A stretch of DNA of 50,569 nt from an uncultured Methanobrevibacter sp. GTDB taxonomy: Archaea; Methanobacteriota; Methanobacteria; Methanobacteriales; Methanobacteriaceae. The DNA is taken from positions 1 through 50,569 of the forward strand of contig CACYJH010000007.1 of assembly GCA_902774685.1 (NCBI GenBank). Direction: 5' to 3'. Below are positions 45,433-50,569 of the stretch, one piece after another; position 1 is the first letter of the stretch; each line of letters starts with the position of its first letter. The notes beneath the pieces are model-generated. The model made no database searches. It was not told where the DNA came from and saw only the letters and a list, made by a program, of their open reading frames with translations. A program made the translations under genes and the position numbers.

Positions 45433-46837
45433 ATATTTAACTCCAAAATACTAAAAATAAAATTTTGTTTTGCATCAAAAAATAGCAATTGATCCTAGAA
45501 TTAAGTATCCCTTAAACAATTTTTAAAAATTATCATTTTTTAAGCAAAAAAATGAATATTTAAAAACTAATTAAGATAACATCTAGAAAATCACCATTTT
45601 CAATAGGATTTTTGTTATTTATATTATATATACATTACTTAGTTAAGTTATGTTTATTTTTTAAAACATTTATTATATAAAGTAAACATCAATAGATAAT
45701 TTTTTTAGTGATTGTTTAATAATTATAAATCTTATTAAATAATGTTTAATAAATTCCTTTTAAAAAAAGCACAATTATTAAAAAATTCATAAAAAAGAAT
45801 ATTCTTAAAAAAAAAGTTAAAAAAAAATTTTTAAAAATAGGTATAATCTAATATGAATGTAAAAAAATTTACAAACATATTAGATAGGCAAATCTAATAA
45901 ATAGGTTTAGCAACAATATTTATCAGACAAATAATTATATAAACCTTTTAATATTTAAATAAATCTCAAAAAATCAAGAAATACTGAGAAATAATGAAAG
46001 AATTGATAAAAAAATAAAAAAAATAAAAAAGAAAATAATAAAAAAAGACTCCATTTGTTCTATTAAAAGAAAAACAAGTACAGAAAAGACATCGTGTGAT
46101 AAATATTTATGGTATTAAATGATGAAATATTAACTGAGGGAAATAATCTATTATTAGCTGACTAAACAATTATTTTTTTAAATATTTTATGGATAAAATT
46201 ACTTAATTTCTATTTTTCATCTTTAAAGTACTTGTTAATCATTTAATAGCCAATGCGCCAAAATATCCCTAATTTTAAAAAATTTTTATGCGATCATAAG
46301 ACCACACAAATGTTAAGAAAAAACATGAATTCCTAACATATATACCCCTAAATTAATTTCCAAATTAACAATCAGTATCCTCATTGGATAATATTCCTTA
46401 TATTTTTTCTACTATATAAATTATTCTATTTAAAATTGCTCTTTTTCGAAAATAAAGGTCAATTATTTAGTTTTACCTAATTTAAATTTAGTACAACCTA
46501 AATAATTTTTTGTTATACCTAAATAAATTGTTTTTGATGAAATAAATGAAAATAACTATTTTTTAAACAGCTTTTGAAGAAAAGGAATATTCTAAAAATT
46601 ATTTAATTTTTTTACATATACAGTTTAATATAGTAATATTTTAATATAAGAATTAAAATATATATTAATTATATTCAAATATGTTTGATATTTAATTACT
46701 TTTGTAATTTTATTTTAAAATAATTAAATAAAACTTACAAAATATAAAATTAATTTTAAAAATTTCATTTTTAAAAAATCTAGTTTAATTTTATTATTTT
46801 GAATATTTTTTGAATATTAGAGACTTAGGTGATGAGG
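45433..46837. other. 1.4-kb gene-free AT-rich region between two divergent adhesin genes
   Basis: This is the longest stretch without a gene in the window. It separates the thioester adhesin (minus) from the next adhesin (plus) and must hold both promoters, yet is far longer than needed. No ORF with a ribosome site was seen. It contains three 21-bp-spaced ACCTAA motifs (46471-46533) and an imperfect inverted repeat TGTTAAGAA...TTCCTAACA (46312-46339). Such size might accommodate an unseen ncRNA. Confidence 0.5.
46471..46533 (+). repeat. Three 21-bp units with ACCTAA motifs in exact helical phase
   Basis: ACCTAA begins at 46475, 46496 and 46517, exactly 21 bp apart, that is two DNA turns. The units are TTTTACCTAATTTAAATTTA..., TACAACCTAAATAATTTTTT... 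and TTATACCTAAATAAATTGTT.... They lie about 305-365 bp upstream of the downstream adhesin start. Confidence 0.65.
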
Positions 46838-49800
46838 ATGACAAGAAAGAAAATTTTGATGATCAGCCTAGTCTTGTTGGCCATCATATCATTGGGAGCA
46901 GTTAGTGCTGCCGATGATGTATCAATAGATGATGCACAAGTTCTAGACGATCTAAACTTAGATGACAATAGTGATATTTCTATTGAAGACGCATCTACGG
47001 ATGTTGTAAGTGATGATGATAGTGATATTGCTATTGAAGATGAATCAAATAGCATAGATGATTCGAAGGAAACACTTGGCTCATCAAAACTTGGTGATGA
47101 TGCACAAGTGGTAACCAGCGCAAACTTCTTTGACTATTTTGATGCAAATGGAAATTTAAAATCAAGTGTTAGTGGAGATTTAACCTTCAAAGATGAATTC
47201 TCTGCTATCGTCCCTTCAATTACCCTTAATAAGGGCATTACCATCAACAGTGATAGTGCCGTATTAAGAAATATGGCAGTGAAAATCACAGCTACTGATG
47301 TTGTATTGAACGGACTTACTTTAATCAGTGACGCTTCAGTAGGAGATCTGATTTATGTTGGAGCAAGTGATGCGACTTTAACCAATTTAGACATTAGCTA
47401 TAGTGTAGGAGATGAGGACGCTATCGCCATCAACATTGATGGTGCAGACAATGTAGAGATTACAAACAGCTCAATCTTCTTTGAAAGTAGTGTAAGTTCT
47501 GATGAGAAAACTGCAATTGCAATCAATGTATTTGATGCATTAGACATTTTAATCGACGGTAATGACATCACTACAAAATTGCCTGCATTATTTGTGCAAA
47601 ATTATGATTGGGACTATATGTTAATGGGATTGACTACTGTAAACCCTATCAAATTTAAGGAAGTTGATGGCCTTGTTTTCAGTAACAACATACAAGATTC
47701 AACCATTAACAATGGTGATGCAAGTTACGCAACATCACAATCCATGTTCATAGTCGGATGTAATGATATCAATATCATCAACAATGATTTCTCAATGGTT
47801 GATACACTTACTCCTATAGGAACTAACATTTATATTTATGCATTTACCATAGGTTTCACAACCGCATCAAATATTATTGGAAACAACTTCAATATCTTTA
47901 CAAATGGAGGAAGTGAAGATGCCGGAACTGCATATGCTATTCAAGTAGTGGCAGCAGACTTAAACATTACTGACAACATAATCGTTTCAAAATCCAACGG
48001 CCCTAACTTAGGAATTTATGCTGCAAGTATGAGTGGCGAAGATTCCCATCTTTACATTAGTGATAATTTTATTAATGTAACAGGTTTAGCTACTACTTCC
48101 TCCTCAGGATGGGGATTAGTTTCAGGTATTGAGATACAAAACGGAATAGGCCAAATCTACAATAACACAATCTACACTTACAATACCGAAGGCTACGACG
48201 AAAACAACTACCTCTTTGGTGTAAGTTATGCACAATGGATGGGCGGCCAACGTTCATTTGATGTGAGAGACAATGTTATTGTAACAGAAGGTAAATATGC
48301 AGTATCTGTAATTGATGCAGATAGCTTAAATGTAACTGGAAATACATTAATTGCACATGATTTAAGCGGTGATGATGCTGTAAACCCAGGTGACTGTACA
48401 GAAACTGATATTAGAGACAATACTGATGAAATTCCAAGTCCAGTTGAACCAATCACACCAAACATTGAGATTACTGCTAACAATGTATGGAATGGATACT
48501 CTAATGACATAATCGTAAATGTTACTGGAATGCAAGATACAGAAACTGTAATTGCAACCGGTAGCGTTACAATAAAAATCAACGGAAAAGAAGAAACCAT
48601 TGAATTAGTCGAAGGAATAGCAACATACACAATTCCAGCAGAAGACATTGTCACTGGTGCTAATACTGTTACTGTATCATACAGCGGATCTGATGAATTT
48701 GAAGCAGGAACTGCTACTGCAAGCTTCAAAACTTTAGATGGCGTTGTAACCAATGAAACATTCTTCGATTACTTCAACAGAGCAGAAAATGGAAGATTAT
48801 ATGCTTACATACCTGATGGAGTCACCCTTGACTTCCAAGGTGCATTCTACAGCACTCCTGAAAGAAACTTCACCATGAACATCAACAAACCTGTAAATAT
48901 AATCACTTCAACCCATGACGCATTCATAGACTTGAACACAACTGCAGGTAGTTTATTCGGTGAAGACCCTGGAGACTCTTTTGCAATCACCTACGGAGGT
49001 TCAGGCACCAATGTAACTGACATTGTATTCCATAACAGTCAAATTTGGGTATTCAATGCACATAACGTTACTTTAGACCATATCAACAACACCATTGAAG
49101 ACCAAAGAGTTGGTTCCGGTAATGGTGCAACTTCCATTAGAGCTAATTCCACTTATGTAACTGTTAAAAACAGCTATTTCTACACAAGAAACAATGGAGG
49201 TTCAAGTTCTTTAGTAATGGCTTGGGCAGACCACTGTACTTTCGACAACAACACTATAGTTGTTGAAGGAAATGTGGGAAATATGATTTATTTAACCACC
49301 TACAATGTAGATGTCCCTTCAGGTGTTTTAGCTAACCAATATAACACAATTACAAACAACAAAATCTACGGATTTAAAGAACCTGCAGCAATTTGCTGGG
49401 GTTTAGTAATCAGTGGAGCTAATAACTTAATTGAAGGAAACTTTATTGATTATGGTGGTACAGGTATTAATGCTCAATGGGGTCAAGGAGACTTCGTAAA
49501 CAATACCTATAGAAACAATGTTTTAATCAACGGATCCGCATTTAATGCACCAGACGGTTCAACTGTATACAACAACAGTGTTGCTGGTGCAATGAATACC
49601 GGTAAAAACACTATTGCATACAATAACACCGTTGGAAAGAATTTGACTGTAGGAATTGGAGCTACCGCTTACGACAATACAGCAAATGGATTAATCGTTA
49701 ATGAAAACGCTACTGCATATGACAACATAATCAATGGTGCTACCCAAGTAAACGGTAAGAACGCTGTTGTAAGAGATTCCGAGTTAAATGGTGCAGTTAC

Positions 49801-50569
49801 CTTAAAAGGAGACAATTCAAAAGTTCTTGACTCTGTAATTGCAGGAAATGTAGCACTTAACGGAAACAATACATTGCTCCAAGGTTCTGATGTTGACGGC
49901 AATATTAGTTTCGGTACTAAATCTGCTGGAACTGCAACAGTAGATGAAAATGTCATCAATGGTCAAATTACCACTAAAGCATCTAACAACAACCTTGTAA
50001 TTACCAACAATGTAATCCACACTGATGAGGAATATGCAATCGTATTGAAATCCAGCAATAACGTTGTAGAATACAATCAATTGTATGCTCTTGAGAAAAA
50101 AGGTGAAGAGGCTGTAAGCTTTGATGCAAGCAAAAACAATACTGTAGAAAACAACTATCCTCCTTACATGCCAAAAATAGAAATTGAAACTCCTGTAATC
50201 TGGATAGGAAACAGTGCAGATATTGTCATTACCGTAAGCAACCTTGAAGGTGCAGAAACCATATTGGCTACTGGAAATGTAACCGTAAAAATCAACGGAA
50301 AAGAAGAAACCATCGAATTAACTGAAGGAAAAGCAACATACACAATCCCAGCAGAAGACATCACAGCTGGAGAAAACACTGTAACCGTCACATACAACGG
50401 TGCTGATGACTTTGCAACTGGAGAAGAAAATGCTACTTTCACCCCATTAGATGGTGTTGTAACCAAAGACACCTTCAAATACTACTTCGATGAATCAAAC
50501 AACTACACCTTATTCGACTACGTTCCAGAAGGAGCAACACTCGACTTCCAAGGTGACTTCAAAGGCGCA
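46838..50569 (+). CDS. Large adhesin-like protein with repeated cap/beta-helix/Ig modules (3' end outside window)
   Basis: 1244 residues in the window, open to the edge. AGGTGAT precedes the ATG at 46838; an in-frame ATG at 46832 overlaps that site. The signal peptide is MTRKKILMISLVLLAIISLG and ends AVSAADD. An Asp/Ser-rich acidic stretch follows (residues ~25-85). The rest is a repeat of large modules: a cap with VVT...F-x-YF followed by a beta-helix and an Ig-like domain. Caps begin near residue 91 (47108), at about 48744 and at about 50455, roughly 1.64 and 1.71 kb apart. The Ig-like domains share KINGKEETIEL and ATYTIPAEDI. Part of the second beta-helix (YNNTVGKNLTVGIGATAYDN...) has short parallel-strand repeats like a solenoid. 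Many N-x-S/T sites are present. Surface attachment is inferred from the family. Confidence 0.9.
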   Translation, partial: MTRKKILMISLVLLAIISLGAVSAADDVSIDDAQVLDDLNLDDNSDISIEDASTDVVSDDDSDIAIEDESNSIDDSKETLGSSKLGDDAQVVTSANFFDYFDANGNLKSSVSGDLTFKDEFSAIVPSITLNKGITINSDSAVLRNMAVKITATDVVLNGLTLISDASVGDLIYVGASDATLTNLDISYSVGDEDAIAINIDGADNVEITNSSIFFESSVSSDEKTAIAINVFDALDILIDGNDITTKLPALFVQNYDWDYMLMGLTTVNPIKFKEVDGLVFSNNIQDSTINNGDASYATSQSMFIVGCNDINIINNDFSMVDTLTPIGTNIYIYAFTIGFTTASNIIGNNFNIFTNGGSEDAGTAYAIQVVAADLNITDNIIVSKSNGPNLGIYAASMSGEDSHLYISDNFINVTGLATTSSSGWGLVSGIEIQNGIGQIYNNTIYTYNTEGYDENNYLFGVSYAQWMGGQRSFDVRDNVIVTEGKYAVSVIDADSLNVTGNTLIAHDLSGDDAVNPGDCTETDIRDNTDEIPSPVEPITPNIEITANNVWNGYSNDIIVNVTGMQDTETVIATGSVTIKINGKEETIELVEGIATYTIPAEDIVTGANTVTVSYSGSDEFEAGTATASFKTLDGVVTNETFFDYFNRAENGRLYAYIPDGVTLDFQGAFYSTPERNFTMNINKPVNIITSTHDAFIDLNTTAGSLFGEDPGDSFAITYGGSGTNVTDIVFHNSQIWVFNAHNVTLDHINNTIEDQRVGSGNGATSIRANSTYVTVKNSYFYTRNNGGSSSLVMAWADHCTFDNNTIVVEGNVGNMIYLTTYNVDVPSGVLANQYNTITNNKIYGFKEPAAICWGLVISGANNLIEGNFIDYGGTGINAQWGQGDFVNNTYRNNVLINGSAFNAPDGSTVYNNSVAGAMNTGKNTIAYNNTVGKNLTVGIGATAYDNTANGLIVNENATAYDNIINGATQVNGKNAVVRDSELNGAVTLKGDNSKVLDSVIAGNVALNGNNTLLQGSDVDGNISFGTKSAGTATVDENVINGQITTKASNNNLVITNNVIHTDEEYAIVLKSSNNVVEYNQLYALEKKGEEAVSFDASKNNTVENNYPPYMPKIEIETPVIWIGNSADIVITVSNLEGAETILATGNVTVKINGKEETIELTEGKATYTIPAEDITAGENTVTVTYNGADDFATGEENATFTPLDGVVTKDTFKYYFDESNNYTLFDYVPEGATLDFQGDFKGA

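Noticed and set aside
46312..46339. Inverted repeat TGTTAAGAA...TTCCTAACA
   Set aside because: Nine-bp arms with a mismatch in very A/T-rich DNA, no link to a gene start or end; too weak to call a site.
1..50569. tRNA or rRNA genes
   Set aside because: I saw no T-loop GGTTCRAAT-type motif with matching acceptor stem and no rRNA-like sequence on either strand by eye; a tRNA search program would be decisive.

Overview
The window looks like chromosomal DNA of a host-associated methanogenic archaeon of the Methanobacteriaceae, most likely Methanobrevibacter. Base composition is very AT-rich with poly-A/T intergenic runs. It carries archaeal-type housekeeping genes: an archaeal GluRS and ProRS, a short PurA, glycerol-1-phosphate dehydrogenase EgsA, LL-diaminopimelate aminotransferase and the F420 gene cofC. 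It also has four very large or medium secreted adhesin-like proteins of the kind these gut and rumen methanogens carry. Ribosome binding sites are of the AGGTGAT/GGTG type. Several apparent GTG starts are really part of these sites, so I moved those starts downstream.

Layout. 1-6864 (-): an adhesin-like protein of at least 2288 residues (beta-helix, then alternating Ig-like modules), cut by the window start. 7394-9747 (-): a DUF530-type protein and an HTH protein with an extreme acidic/aromatic N-terminus. 9930-16342 (-): metG, a flavin disulfide reductase/NADH oxidase, rpiA, a UPF0179 protein and egsA. 16617-19623 (+): proS-cofC-thiD. 19747-22548 (-): an ABC importer of the nitrate/sulfonate/taurine/thiamine-precursor class, with a terminator hairpin after the binding-protein gene. 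23135-23518 (-): a stand-alone IS1595-type zinc-ribbon protein. 23791-26656 (+): a long CofE-like protein and pyruvate kinase. 26825-28714 (-): a second adhesin-like protein. 28934-34223 (-): purA, four small acidic orphan proteins and dapL. 34657-37319 (+): a membrane-anchored Glu/Lys/Ala-rich protein, then a locus with a palindrome, a 15-codon ORF, a hairpin and a 51-aa membrane protein. 37370-40548 (-): two GT2-type proteins and an alpha/beta-hydrolase-like protein. 40847-42517 (-): gltX. 42868-45432 (-): an adhesin with a predicted Cys-Gln thioester domain and CnaB domains. 46838-50569 (+): a fourth adhesin, cut by the window end.

How the genes work together. The core genes cover tRNA charging (Met, Pro, Glu), F420 side-chain assembly (CofC and possibly the CofE-like protein), thiamine precursor phosphorylation, pentose phosphates, archaeal lipid backbone synthesis, lysine/diaminopimelate and purine synthesis. 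The accessory part is mainly cell surface: adhesins plus a small glycan-modifying cluster. The points I consider most worth checking are the thioester/CnaB adhesin, the leader-ORF/hairpin/small membrane protein locus, the four-gene acidic cluster behind dapL, the acidic-aromatic HTH protein, and tandem duplications that copy the 3' ends of both metG and pyk. I found no tRNA, rRNA, CRISPR array or complete mobile element.
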